Shown in pieces: positions 53,199 to 61,783 of a stretch of 64,000 nt of DNA. The stretch comes from CAYTBN01 sp964436045. Its GTDB lineage: Bacteria > Myxococcota_A > UBA796 > UBA9615 > CAYRNR01. The notes beneath the pieces were generated by a model. That model saw nothing but the letters and a program-made list of their open reading frames with translations. It was not told where the DNA came from and ran no database searches. Where the stretch lies: contig CAYTBN010000029.1 of NCBI GenBank assembly GCA_964436045.1, forward strand, positions 23,137 to 87,136, written 5' to 3'. The translations under genes were made by a program, and so were the position numbers. Each line of letters opens with the position of its first letter. The first letter of the stretch is position 1.

Positions 53199-56100
53199 GG
53201 CTGCTCCCCGTCGTCCGATGGCCGGAAGCCCTCGGCGTCAGCGGCCTGCGTTGGCTGCTGCTGCGAGGGCCGTCGGAGCTCCGCGCCGAGCTGTTGCAGG
53301 CCGCGCGAGACGGTCTCCGAGTTGCCCTCTCGCCGCGCGGCGTCCTCCACCAGCGAGACCGCGAAGTCCCCCAGGTCCTTGGGGCCGTCGGTCCGCGCCC
53401 AGCGGAACCACAGCGACAGCACCCGCAGCAGGACCGAGGGCGTCGACGGATCCAGCGCGGCCCCCCAGCTCGGCGCGACACCCTTCGAACCGGCGATGCG
53501 GATCTCGTCGTCGGAGAGTTCCAGCGTCCCCGCCCACGGCTCCAGCGCCGCGGCCAGGGCCGCCGCTGACGGCTGTCGGTCGTCCGGGGCCTTGGCCAGC
53601 GCCCGCGAGATCACCTCCCACAGCTCGTCGGGCACGTCGTTCCGCGTCTCGGACAGGGGGGGCGGCTCGCGGTACAGGACCATCGACAGCAGCTGCACCA
53701 GGTCCTCGCTGTCGAAGGGGCGGTGGCCCGCCAGCAGCTCGTAGAGCACCACACCGACGGCGTAGACGTCCGAGCGGGGATCCGGGGACTGGCCGCGCCC
53801 CTGTTCGGGGGCCAGGTAGCCCATGGTGCCCAGCACCTGCCGGGTGCTGCGGGTCATGTGCCCCACCTGGCGGGCCGCGCCGAAGTCCATCACCTTGACC
53901 CGGCCCCCGCCCACCAGCATCACGTTCTCGGGCTTGATGTCCCGGTGGACGATGTCGAGGTCGTGGATGGTGTCCAGAGCCAGAGCTACCTCCCGGGCGA
54001 TGGCGCAGGCATCGGCCAGGTCCAGCCGGCCGCGCTGTTCCAGGAAGGCCCGCAAGGTCGACCCGGTCAGCAGCTCCATGACCAGATAGGCGGTCGGCCG
54101 CCGGATACCCTCGTCGACCAGCGTCCACTCGCCGAATCCCAGGACCCGGACGATCCGGGGATCCTCGATGCTGGCGCTCAGGTCGGCTTCCCGCTGGAAG
54201 AGGGCCCGGTCCGCCTCGGTCGCCAGCAGCTCCGGGTTGACCAGCTTCAGTGCGACCGAAGCGCCGCTGGACACGTCCCGGGCCAGGTAGACCGTGCCCA
54301 TCCCACCCGCGCCGATCCGGCGCACGATGCGGTAGCCGGCGACCCGCCGCGCCTTTCGATACCGATCCAGCGCGATCTCGCTCCAGGCGGTGCCCACGGC
54401 CAGCGCCGCCCCACAGAGGGCCAGCGTGATGCGCGCCCAGCTCGGTGATTCCAGCAACGCCAGGTACGCCAGCCCGGTGCCGGACAGCAGCAGCGGCGGG
54501 GCGGCCAGGGTGCCCAGCATTCGACGCGAGCCCGCCAGCCGGGCGGCGAACCCGGCGCCCAGCCAGGCGAGGGCGAACAGGGCGAACAGCCCGCCATCGA
54601 AGACGGGCCGGGCCCAGACCAGCCGCCTGGCGACGGTCCGCCGCCACGAGGGTCCCGTGTCTGCCGCGGGCCCGGCGAACCGTCCAGGCCGATCGGACAG
54701 GTTCTCCAGCAGGACGTCCGGGCCCTTGTGGACCGAGAGCAGGTCCAGATCGCCGTCTCCTCCCAGGTCCAGGGTCAACAGCGCCTGGCGATCTCCCTCG
54801 CGCCGTGGGATCGCCGCCGATCGTTCGACGAAGCCCCCACCCGGCTGCCCCAGGGCGAGCCTCAGTCCCTGCAACTGGGCGCCCGCGACCAGGTCGAGGG
54901 TGCCGTTGCCGTCCAGGTCCGCGAACACGGACCGGGCACGGCCGGTTCCCGTCCAGTCGGCGAACTGTTCCAGCCCCCACTCGACGGTGACGTCCTCGAA
55001 GCGCAGGTCGGCATCCCCCCGCCAGACCCTGGGGATGCTGTGGTAGTCGATCACGAGCAGATCGGCCAGGTCATCGCCGTCGATCCGGGTGAGCCAGCCT
55101 CGATCCGGGGTCGTGTAGGTGGAGTTCAGACCGCTGCCCCGGGTGAGGTCCTGCAGCCGGAACCCGGGCTGCCCCCGGAAGACCTGGTGGCCCTCGTCCC
55201 ACTGGCCCAGCAGGACGAAGTCCGTCAGCGAGTCCCCGTCGACGTCATCGACCAGCGCCTGCTGGATCCAGCCCCGGCCGTACCCCAGACCGCGCGAAGG
55301 CAGGGGAACCGGCGCCAGCCGACCGAAGCCGAGATTCTCGTACAGCGCGACCCGGGGGCCGTCCGGGAGGTTGGCCATCCCGCCGCAGACGAGCAGATCC
55401 AGATCGCCGTCGCCGTCCACGTCGGCGCAGGTGAACCGGCCCTGGCCCTCGGCGACCGCCGGCGGCACCGGGCCAGGGAGGGTCCCGGTTGCGTCCTCGA
55501 ACCAGCCGTCCATGGTCCGCAGGTAGCGGAGGATCACCTTCTGCTCGCCCTGGGCATCGTCGTTCTCGGCGATCTCCCGCGTCAGCAGGTCGGTGCGGCC
55601 GTTGCCGTCCAGGTCGCACAGGGCCATGTGCTCCTGATGGGGGCGCAGCGAGAGGTTCCAGAGATCGGTCTCGTCCACGAAGGTGTTGGCGTGCTGGATC
55701 AGGAGCCGAACATCGCCGCCGTCGGCGCGGACCAGCAGGTCGTCGCTGCCATCGGCGTCCAGGTCTCCGGCCCAGGCGCCCGGCCGATCCCCGACCGCGG
55801 CCAGACCCCAGTCGGTGGCCACGTCGCGCAACGGCGGCGCGTCGCCCGGGCGGCTCAAGTAGAAGCGCAGCTTCTCGTCCCGCACGGCCAGGCCGTCGTT
55901 GGCCAGACGGGCCACTGAAACCAGGGGGGACGGAGCCGGCACCGCCACCTCGGTGGTCTCGCCGCCGGACATCCAGAGCAGGTGGCCGTCGGAGATGAAC
56001 CACCAACCCTCGGCGGTCTCGATCGCGCCGGCCACGGGAAAGTCCACCAGGACCGGCCATCCCTCCTCGTCCAGGCGTCGTAGCTGAGAGCCGAGCAGCA

Positions 56101-56710
56101 ACGGGCGGCGATCCCGGTCCAGCCGGACGCCGATGTTGCGTTCGTCGTCGCTCGCGAACCAGCGGGCATCGTCCCCTTCCAGCCGCAGGATCCAGCCCTG
56201 GTTGCTCCACAGCCAGGCGACGTTGTCCCGATCGAAGACGATCCCATCGACGGTGGCGTCCGAGTACTCGGGCAGGGGCAATCCCTCGACCAGGCTGAAG
56301 TGGTCGTCATCCCAGCGGGCGACATAGCCGTGCAGCCCCACGGCCCAGGGATCCCCCGCCCCGTCGAAGGTGAACGCGGTGACGTACCCCTGGGGCATCG
56401 GGATCCGTTCCGACCAGCGGCCGTCGCTGAAGGTCCGCGCGGAGGCCAGCGCGCCCGCATCACCCCACAGGGCCCCGTCGGGATCGAAGGTCAGGTGGCC
56501 GGGGCTGCCTCCGGTGGGCAGCGGTGGCGCCAGCAGCTGCCAGTGGTCCGCCGTCAGCTCGTGGATCGCGCCGTCGCCGTCCTCGCCCAGCAGGCGGTCG
56601 CCGACCACACGTATGGTGGCGGGGTTGATGGGACCCGCGGCCGGTTCCCCCCAGTGGATCTCCGGGGGTGAGGCCTGGATCGTCAGCAGGATCGCCAGCA
56701 GTTGCGGCAC
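53195..56710 (-). CDS. FG-GAP/VCBS sensor with C-terminal Ser/Thr kinase
   Basis: A 1171-residue membrane protein. Residues about 1-290 form a propeller-like region; about 300-690 hold FG-GAP/VCBS blades (DLDADGSDDLLVRADGGDVR; DVDGDGDLDLLVCGG; DLDGNGTLDLVAGA). Hydrophobic helices lie at about 700-785. A Hanks-type kinase follows at about 792-1050: IGAGGMGTVYLARD, the catalytic VALKLV, IVHRDIKPENVML, VMDFGAAR and APEQ. The usual bacterial order is kinase first, sensor last; here the sensor is first, outside, and the kinase sits at the cytoplasmic C-terminus. It lies 37 nt after the FHA/winged-helix gene, a likely partner, and is coupled to the propeller lipoprotein. Confidence 0.9.
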   Translation of the reverse strand: MPQLLAILLTIQASPPEIHWGEPAAGPINPATIRVVGDRLLGEDGDGAIHELTADHWQLLAPPLPTGGSPGHLTFDPDGALWGDAGALASARTFSDGRWSERIPMPQGYVTAFTFDGAGDPWAVGLHGYVARWDDDHFSLVEGLPLPEYSDATVDGIVFDRDNVAWLWSNQGWILRLEGDDARWFASDDERNIGVRLDRDRRPLLLGSQLRRLDEEGWPVLVDFPVAGAIETAEGWWFISDGHLLWMSGGETTEVAVPAPSPLVSVARLANDGLAVRDEKLRFYLSRPGDAPPLRDVATDWGLAAVGDRPGAWAGDLDADGSDDLLVRADGGDVRLLIQHANTFVDETDLWNLSLRPHQEHMALCDLDGNGRTDLLTREIAENDDAQGEQKVILRYLRTMDGWFEDATGTLPGPVPPAVAEGQGRFTCADVDGDGDLDLLVCGGMANLPDGPRVALYENLGFGRLAPVPLPSRGLGYGRGWIQQALVDDVDGDSLTDFVLLGQWDEGHQVFRGQPGFRLQDLTRGSGLNSTYTTPDRGWLTRIDGDDLADLLVIDYHSIPRVWRGDADLRFEDVTVEWGLEQFADWTGTGRARSVFADLDGNGTLDLVAGAQLQGLRLALGQPGGGFVERSAAIPRREGDRQALLTLDLGGDGDLDLLSVHKGPDVLLENLSDRPGRFAGPAADTGPSWRRTVARRLVWARPVFDGGLFALFALAWLGAGFAARLAGSRRMLGTLAAPPLLLSGTGLAYLALLESPSWARITLALCGAALAVGTAWSEIALDRYRKARRVAGYRIVRRIGAGGMGTVYLARDVSSGASVALKLVNPELLATEADRALFQREADLSASIEDPRIVRVLGFGEWTLVDEGIRRPTAYLVMELLTGSTLRAFLEQRGRLDLADACAIAREVALALDTIHDLDIVHRDIKPENVMLVGGGRVKVMDFGAARQVGHMTRSTRQVLGTMGYLAPEQGRGQSPDPRSDVYAVGVVLYELLAGHRPFDSEDLVQLLSMVLYREPPPLSETRNDVPDELWEVISRALAKAPDDRQPSAAALAAALEPWAGTLELSDDEIRIAGSKGVAPSWGAALDPSTPSVLLRVLSLWFRWARTDGPKDLGDFAVSLVEDAARREGNSETVSRGLQQLGAELRRPSQQQPTQAADAEGFRPSDDGEQP

Positions 56711-56747
56711 GGTGCCCCTCGTCCGCCGCGGATCTTAGCGTGAACCG

Positions 56748-57740
56748 TCAGGAGACGAAGGTGACGGCCGCGCCCGGTCGCCGTCGGAAGCGGGTCGCTC
56801 CTCCCTTGGGCACCCGTTCCAGCAGGCGCTTTCCGTTGAGGCCGCCGTCGACCAGCGCCTTTCGTACCCGGTGGACCAGCAGGTTCAGGTCCCGCTTGTC
56901 CTTCTCGGGTTGCCCCGGCCAGACCTGGGAGATGAGCCACTCGTCGTCCAGGTAGTCCGTCTCCGTGTGCCCCGCTCGCCGGGTGAGCAGGGCAGCCACC
57001 AGGTCCGCCCGCAGCTCCGAGAGCCAGACCGTCACCTGGCCGGTCGGCATGCCCAGGTGCAGGCGCCCACCGCGGGGGAAGAACTGGAATTCCAGCCGGG
57101 ACGGCAACGCGTCGGCGTCCTGCGCCACCGTGGTGGCTTGCGATCCGCCACCGATGGAGATCGCCGTCAGCTGCTCGCCGGCCAGCGAGAGCACGTCGCC
57201 GTGGATCAAGGGCTCGTACTCGCCCACCTCGATGGGTTCGCCGTTGCGCTCGACGGGGCACGCGGCCTCGACCAGCAGCTCGCCCTGGACCAGGCTCAGC
57301 TTGACCGCGGCCGGTGGCCAGGCCGGGATCGACAGGTCGTCCTCGGCGCTGCCGCCGATGGAGAACGGCGACTGGGCCACCCCGTACACCTGGCCGGCGC
57401 CGTCGTCCAGCAGCCACGCCGGAGGCAGCTCGCGGGCGGTTCCTCGCTCGATCACGACCGTCAGTTTTCGGCCCGGGATCGAGACCCGATCCCCATCCGC
57501 CAGGCGGATCACGCCGTCGACCGGGGTGTCGTTGTGGCAGGTCGGGTTGAGTCCGGTGTGCATCAACTCGAGGCCGCCGCTGGTGGGTGCCACCAGCGCA
57601 TGACGGCGGCTCGCCCCGGGATCGCGCGAGATGATCTCGCAGCGTTCCTCGCGGCCGAGGACCACGCCGCCGAAGCCGACGCGCACCCGGCGGCCGGCCT
57701 CGTCCGTGAGCCAGTATCGAATGGTCGTCCCCGTACTCAT
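56748..57740 (-). CDS. FHA-domain regulator with C-terminal winged helix
   Basis: A 330-residue cytoplasmic protein. Residues about 1-100 form an FHA domain (VVLGREERCEIISRDPGASR then RHAL); about 105-215 a second FHA-like unit (FSIGGSAEDDLSIPAW). The C-terminal 100 residues look like an OmpR-type winged helix (LDDEWLISQVWPGQPEKDKR then LVHRVRKALVDGGL). FHA domains bind phospho-Thr, so the kinase encoded 37 nt downstream is the natural source of its signal, giving a kinase-to-DNA pathway without a receiver domain. ATG 57740 overlaps the upstream stop (ATGA), which supports this start over ATG 57752. Target genes unknown. Confidence 0.85.
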   Translation of the reverse strand: MSTGTTIRYWLTDEAGRRVRVGFGGVVLGREERCEIISRDPGASRRHALVAPTSGGLELMHTGLNPTCHNDTPVDGVIRLADGDRVSIPGRKLTVVIERGTARELPPAWLLDDGAGQVYGVAQSPFSIGGSAEDDLSIPAWPPAAVKLSLVQGELLVEAACPVERNGEPIEVGEYEPLIHGDVLSLAGEQLTAISIGGGSQATTVAQDADALPSRLEFQFFPRGGRLHLGMPTGQVTVWLSELRADLVAALLTRRAGHTETDYLDDEWLISQVWPGQPEKDKRDLNLLVHRVRKALVDGGLNGKRLLERVPKGGATRFRRRPGAAVTFVS

Positions 57741-58486
57741 GGGGGGCAGCATACCCCGTCCCTGCGGCGGTCTGGAGAAGGGGCCAGGTAGATCACGTCC
57801 CCGGGCTCCCCCAGTTTGCGGCCGATGGCGGTGGTATCTACCGCCTCCAGTTCGTCGAAGACGCGCGCGAGGGTCGCGCGGAAGCGCTCGTTGGGGCCGG
57901 GACTCCAGACCGCCATCACGCCGCCGGGCCGCAGGGCAGCGAGGCAGTCGCGGACACCGTCCTCCTCGTACAGCGCCGCGTTGCCCTCGGCCGCCAGCCA
58001 GCCCGGACCGTTGTCCACGTCCAGCAGCAGCAGGTCGAACGCCCGGGGAGAGGAGCGCAGCAGGTCGTGCAGGTCCGCGACGCGGACGTCGACCCGCGGA
58101 TCGTCCACGCCGCCGCCGTTGACGTCGGCGAAGTAGCGGCGATTCCACTCGACCATCCGGGCGCCGATCTCGGCCACCACCACCCCGGCCACGCCGGGTA
58201 GATCGAGGGCGGCGCGCAGTGTGTGGCCGGCGCCGAGGCCGCCCACCAGCACCTGCAGCTCCGTCGCCGGTCCGCGAAGGCGCTCCAGGGCCATCTCGGC
58301 CATCGCCCGTTCGCTGTGGGCGCCGTGGGTCGCCATCAGGAAGTTGCCCCCCAGGCGGATCTCGTAGCCCACCTCGCCGGTCTCGGCGGTGTAGCGACGC
58401 AGGGTCAGCTCGCCCAGCGCGGTGTCGTCGCGGTCGACGTCCGCGTAGGTCAGCTTCACGGTCCCGATTCCGGATGGGAAGCCCAT
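57737..58486 (-). CDS. Spermidine-synthase-like SAM-binding protein
   Basis: A 249-residue protein with the Rossmann start LQVLVGGLGAGHTLRAALDL, the acidic loop VVVAEIGARMVEWNRRYF, DPRVDVRVADLHDLL and LLLLDVDNGPGW, as in polyamine-synthase-like and SAM methyltransferase proteins. The family is a mix of aminopropyl- and methyltransferases; the substrate cannot be told. ATG 58486 has a strong GGGAGGG site; a longer frame exists to 58540. Its TGA overlaps the ATG of the FHA regulator (ATGA), so it heads the four-gene signalling operon. A link between polyamine chemistry and that pathway is only suggested by position. Confidence 0.8.
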   Translation of the reverse strand: MGFPSGIGTVKLTYADVDRDDTALGELTLRRYTAETGEVGYEIRLGGNFLMATHGAHSERAMAEMALERLRGPATELQVLVGGLGAGHTLRAALDLPGVAGVVVAEIGARMVEWNRRYFADVNGGGVDDPRVDVRVADLHDLLRSSPRAFDLLLLDVDNGPGWLAAEGNAALYEEDGVRDCLAALRPGGVMAVWSPGPNERFRATLARVFDELEAVDTTAIGRKLGEPGDVIYLAPSPDRRRDGVCCPP

Positions 58487-58546
58487 CCCGCCCTCCCACA
58501 ACGTCCGCACGGTTGCGGCTCGCGCCGGGTAGGATAACAAGCGCTG

Positions 58547-58588
58547 CGTCAGGTATCAGGCGTCAGGCTTCGGGCGTCGGGCGAGAGG
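58547..58588 (+). repeat. Heptanucleotide tandem repeat
   Basis: Six 7-bp units in a row (CGTCAGG, TATCAGG, CGTCAGG, CTTCGGG, CGTCGGG, CGAGAGG) in the divergent promoter region between the spermidine-synthase-like gene and the hydrolase. Confidence 0.6.
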
Positions 58589-58615
58589 CCGGAGTCACAC
58601 CGCCGGAGGTGCGGA

Positions 58616-59230
58616 ATGGAAATCGGAATCGGCATGCCCGTGTCCACGGGGATCGAGCTGGAGGGGCGGCTGGCGATCGGGGAACGTCCGGAGGTGGCGA
58701 TCATCGCCCATCCCCACCCGGAGTACGGCGGCTCGATGGACAACAACGTGGTGTTGGCCGCCCGGGAGGTGGCCGGCGCCCTCGGCATGTCGACCCTGCG
58801 CTTCAACTTCCGCGGGGTGGGTGCCAGCAGCGGTCGGTACGACGACGGCATCGGCGAGGTGGACGACATGCTCGTCGCGGTGGAGACCGCCCGGCGGCGC
58901 GCCGCCAACGACTCCCGCGTCCATCTGGTGGCGTACTCCTTCGGCGCCTGGATCGCCGCGAAGACGGTGACCCGGGGACTGCGGGTGGACACCGCGACGC
59001 TGATCTCCCCGCCGGTGGACTTCCTGGCCTTCGGGGAGCTGGGGCTCCCCGACTGCCCCTGCCAGGTGATCACGGGCGCTAAGGATGAGTACGGCTCACC
59101 CGCCTCGGTGAACGCCTGGCTGGATCGCCTGCCGGGGGCGCCGAAGCTCCAGATCGTGCCGGGCGCCGATCACTTCTATTTCGGCATGGAGGCGTCGCTG
59201 GTCGCGCTGCTCGGCGGCTTCCTGTCCTGA
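58616..59230 (+). CDS. Small alpha/beta hydrolase
   Basis: A 204-residue cytoplasmic alpha/beta hydrolase of the short kind. Motifs in order: IIAHPHPEYGGSMDNNVVLA (oxyanion strand), RFNFRGVGASSGRYDDG, the nucleophile elbow AYSFGAWIA (Ser in A-Y-S-F-G), the acid strand ITGAKDEYGSPASV and the catalytic His in PGADHFYFG. All three triad members are present. Related proteins are often carboxyl- or thioesterases. CGGAGG precedes the ATG. The gene is single, followed by a large palindrome. Confidence 0.85.
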   Translation: MEIGIGMPVSTGIELEGRLAIGERPEVAIIAHPHPEYGGSMDNNVVLAAREVAGALGMSTLRFNFRGVGASSGRYDDGIGEVDDMLVAVETARRRAANDSRVHLVAYSFGAWIAAKTVTRGLRVDTATLISPPVDFLAFGELGLPDCPCQVITGAKDEYGSPASVNAWLDRLPGAPKLQIVPGADHFYFGMEASLVALLGGFLS

Positions 59231-59235
59231 GATGC

Positions 59236-59387
59236 TGTGATTCTATCCCGCTCCCGTCGCAGAAGCACCGCTCTCGGGCCAGCTGCTGCGTTGCAACTCC
59301 TCGACAATACACGAGTATTGACTCGTCGTTGCGCCTTGCCTCTGGCCCGATATCGGCACTTCTGCTCGGTCCGGGGATAAAATCACA
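59236..59387. repeat. 152-bp imperfect palindrome between convergent genes
   Basis: The ends TGTGATTCTATCCC (59236) and GGGATAAAATCACA (59387) are inverted with one mismatch. The repeat continues inward (TCGGGCCAG/CTGGCCCGA; GCGTTGC/CGTTGCGC) to a centre at 59304-59319 (CAATACACGAGTATTG). It fills the gap between the hydrolase and the M23 peptidase genes, overlapping the latter's stop codon. It could be a shared bidirectional terminator or a miniature inverted-repeat element. Confidence 0.85.
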
Positions 59388-60615
59388 ACCTCTGAGACGC
59401 ATCGGCGAGGGGCTGGAAGGCCATCTCATCGCCGGGGTCGAACGCCGTCTCCATCCACTGGCCCGGATCGACCGCCGTGCCCGCGACGACCATCCCCCAG
59501 TGCAGGTGAGAGCCTGTGCTCTGGCCGGTGGATCCCATCTTGCCGACCACCTGCCCCGCCTCCACCCGTTGCCCGACCTCCACGTCGATGGCGCTGAGGT
59601 GGTTGTAGCTGGTGCTGACTCCCTGGCCGTGGCTGACGATCACCGCGTTGCCGTAGATGTGCAGCTCCTCGGCCAGGGTGACCTCGCCGGGGGCCGCCGC
59701 GTGGATCGGCGTTCCGACGGGGTTGGCGATGTCGAGGCCCAGATGGTGGCTGCGGACTCCGGAGCTGTACTCCCGGTAGCGTCCGAAAGGCGAGGTCACC
59801 CTGCCGGTCGCCGGTCGCAGGAACAGCGCAGCCCACCGCTGATCCCCCTCCGCTCTGCCGTACGCCTCCCGTCGCTTGCGGTTCGCCTCGTCGGCCTTGC
59901 TGCGGTCCTTCTGTGCCTTCTGCTGGGCCGGATTCAGGTTCACGTAGCCGCCCAGGGGGAACTCCACGTCCACGACCACCAGCGGGAATTCCCGTTCGGT
60001 CTTGTTGCCGGCCCGGTCGACGGCGGAGAGGGTGACCAGGTGTGCGCCCGCCTCGCGCTTCACACTGACTCCGACCAGCGCCCGGTACAGGGAGCCGTCG
60101 CCCACCGGGTGGAGCACCACATCCCGCTCCAGCAGCGAGGCCGTCACCCCGGTCAGCTCCTCGTCGGCGCGGACGAACAGGGCCAGCGTGTTGCCCTGGC
60201 GGGCGGTGCGCGAGCGCTGCGCCAGCGCCAGCTCCGGGGCCGTGTTGTCGCTGACGAAGGTCAGGGTCTGCTCGGTCAGGTTGCGGCGCCACGAGCGGTC
60301 GCGGGCCACCACTTGCAGCTCGTGGGGTCCGTCCGGCAGGCGGCCGGTGTCGAGGGAATCTCCCGCCACGGCCGACCCATCCACGCGGACCTGGACGGCG
60401 CCCACGCCGGGGCGTTCGTCGTGGACCTCGAGGGCCAGCGCCAGTTCGCCGGCCACCGTCGCCGACAGGTCGACTCCCTGCCAGCGCAGGACAGGTGGAG
60501 TGCCGTCGAAGCGGCCGGCGAACGCGGCGGTCGCCAGGGCGGTGGCGGCGAGCAGCAGGAGCAGGACGAGTGCACCAAGGCGCGTGGGCGAGCGACGGTT
60601 CGGCGTGGCGGACAT
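59383..60615 (-). CDS. M23-family metallopeptidase (LytM/NlpD-like)
   Basis: A 410-residue membrane-anchored or exported protein (N-terminal hydrophobic helix about 13-33). An Ig-like domain fills about 35-210 (FDGTPPVLRWQGVDLSATVA), then a charged helical linker, then the LytM peptidase (about 285-395): SPFGRYREYSSGVRSHHLGL with the zinc His/Asp (HLGLDIA), and HLHWGM closing the site. The family cuts or regulates peptidoglycan cross-links in the periplasm. The gene ends inside the large palindrome and starts 33 nt after the stop of the Ig-like lipoprotein, so those two may be one operon. Confidence 0.9.
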   Translation of the reverse strand: MSATPNRRSPTRLGALVLLLLLAATALATAAFAGRFDGTPPVLRWQGVDLSATVAGELALALEVHDERPGVGAVQVRVDGSAVAGDSLDTGRLPDGPHELQVVARDRSWRRNLTEQTLTFVSDNTAPELALAQRSRTARQGNTLALFVRADEELTGVTASLLERDVVLHPVGDGSLYRALVGVSVKREAGAHLVTLSAVDRAGNKTEREFPLVVVDVEFPLGGYVNLNPAQQKAQKDRSKADEANRKRREAYGRAEGDQRWAALFLRPATGRVTSPFGRYREYSSGVRSHHLGLDIANPVGTPIHAAAPGEVTLAEELHIYGNAVIVSHGQGVSTSYNHLSAIDVEVGQRVEAGQVVGKMGSTGQSTGSHLHWGMVVAGTAVDPGQWMETAFDPGDEMAFQPLADASQRL

Positions 60616-60648
60616 GGCGCGAGTCTACCGGATCGCGCCGCTCCCGAG

Positions 60649-61680
60649 TCACCTGCGGCGGCGCACGACCAGGACCGCGGGTGCCAGCAAGAGCATCAGC
60701 GCCGCGGTCGCCGCTCCGTCGGGTCCGGCGCCGATGGCACAGGCGGCGGGCTCGCAATCCGCGGGGGTGAGCTCGACGGTGGTGCTGAGCCCCGCCACCG
60801 TCGCGGTCACCGGCACGGTCCCCGAGGGCTGCAGCGCGATGAGCACCGTGTCCGCGTCCGGCATCGCGGTCGTCCCCTCTGGCACGCTCCAGCTGACCTG
60901 CTGGCCGAGCACCGGGAGGCCGTCGGCGGTGGTCGGCTCGGCGACCACCGTCGCCTCGTCGACCCCGCAGAGCTGGTGGACCGCCAGCTGGAGCTGGTTG
61001 ATGGACGACGCGTAGACCGTGCTGACCCGGTAGTTGGCCGCGCCATCGCCCGCCGCGGTCGTGATCGTCACCGTCGCCTCACCCGGGGCATGCGGCGTGA
61101 ACTTGAGCACGTCGCCTCCGGCATCGACCTCCAGCGATGGGTCGTCGGCCTCGGCAGCCACCACGTCCCAGTGGTTGAGGACGTCGCCGTCGCCGCCGGA
61201 GAGCTCCGTCCGCGCCGCCATCACCGAACCCAGGGCCACCGCGAAGGCATCCGGCACCGTCCGCTCGCCCGCGAGCCGGAGGTCGACGGAATCCGCCTCG
61301 CGGACCTCCAGGTCGAGCCCGTCGAGCCAGACCTGTTGCTCCCGATCCACCAGGTTGACCGTGGCCAGCCCGGGCCGTCCGGCGACGAAGCTCGCCCAGG
61401 CGTGGCTGGCGTCGTCCCCCGCGGTCGGGACCAGCACCGCTTCGTCGCTGCTGTGGAGTTCTGCGGGCAGGGAGTTACCGTCCTCACCCACCGCCGATGC
61501 GGTCACCGTGAAAGTGCTGCCGGACGCGATCGCCGCGTCCGGATCCCAGCCGTCCCCGGGCAACTGTCCCCCGCCGAGCTGGAAGGTGCTCTCCTCGAAC
61601 TGGCCGCCGGAAGGGCAGCCCAGGACCAGGCAGCTGACCGCCATGGCCAGCAGCGTGCCCGTCGATCGTCGCCAGTGCAT
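60649..61680 (-). CDS. Ig-like lipoprotein with Cys/TM/Arg tail
   Basis: A 343-residue lipoprotein: signal and lipobox LVLGC (Cys about 22) followed by PSGG. The body is beta-rich with Ig-like strands (STFTVTASAVGEDGNSLPAE; ATVTITTAAGDGAANYRVST). The end is CEPAACAIGAG, a hydrophobic helix (AATAALMLLLAPAVLVV) and RRRR, the third Cys/TM/Arg tail in the window. ATG 61680 is preceded by GGAGGA. Upstream of the M23 peptidase by 33 nt, so it might supply a wall- or surface-linked partner. Function unknown. Confidence 0.7.
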   Translation of the reverse strand: MHWRRSTGTLLAMAVSCLVLGCPSGGQFEESTFQLGGGQLPGDGWDPDAAIASGSTFTVTASAVGEDGNSLPAELHSSDEAVLVPTAGDDASHAWASFVAGRPGLATVNLVDREQQVWLDGLDLEVREADSVDLRLAGERTVPDAFAVALGSVMAARTELSGGDGDVLNHWDVVAAEADDPSLEVDAGGDVLKFTPHAPGEATVTITTAAGDGAANYRVSTVYASSINQLQLAVHQLCGVDEATVVAEPTTADGLPVLGQQVSWSVPEGTTAMPDADTVLIALQPSGTVPVTATVAGLSTTVELTPADCEPAACAIGAGPDGAATAALMLLLAPAVLVVRRRR

Positions 61681-61783
61681 ATCGTCCTCCGGTGCTCCAT
61701 TGCGCAATGGAAGGACGCAGCAAGGGATGTGCCAGGGACGGGGGTCCGCCACCGGTCGGGCTCCGGTTTACCCGCCTTTCAGG

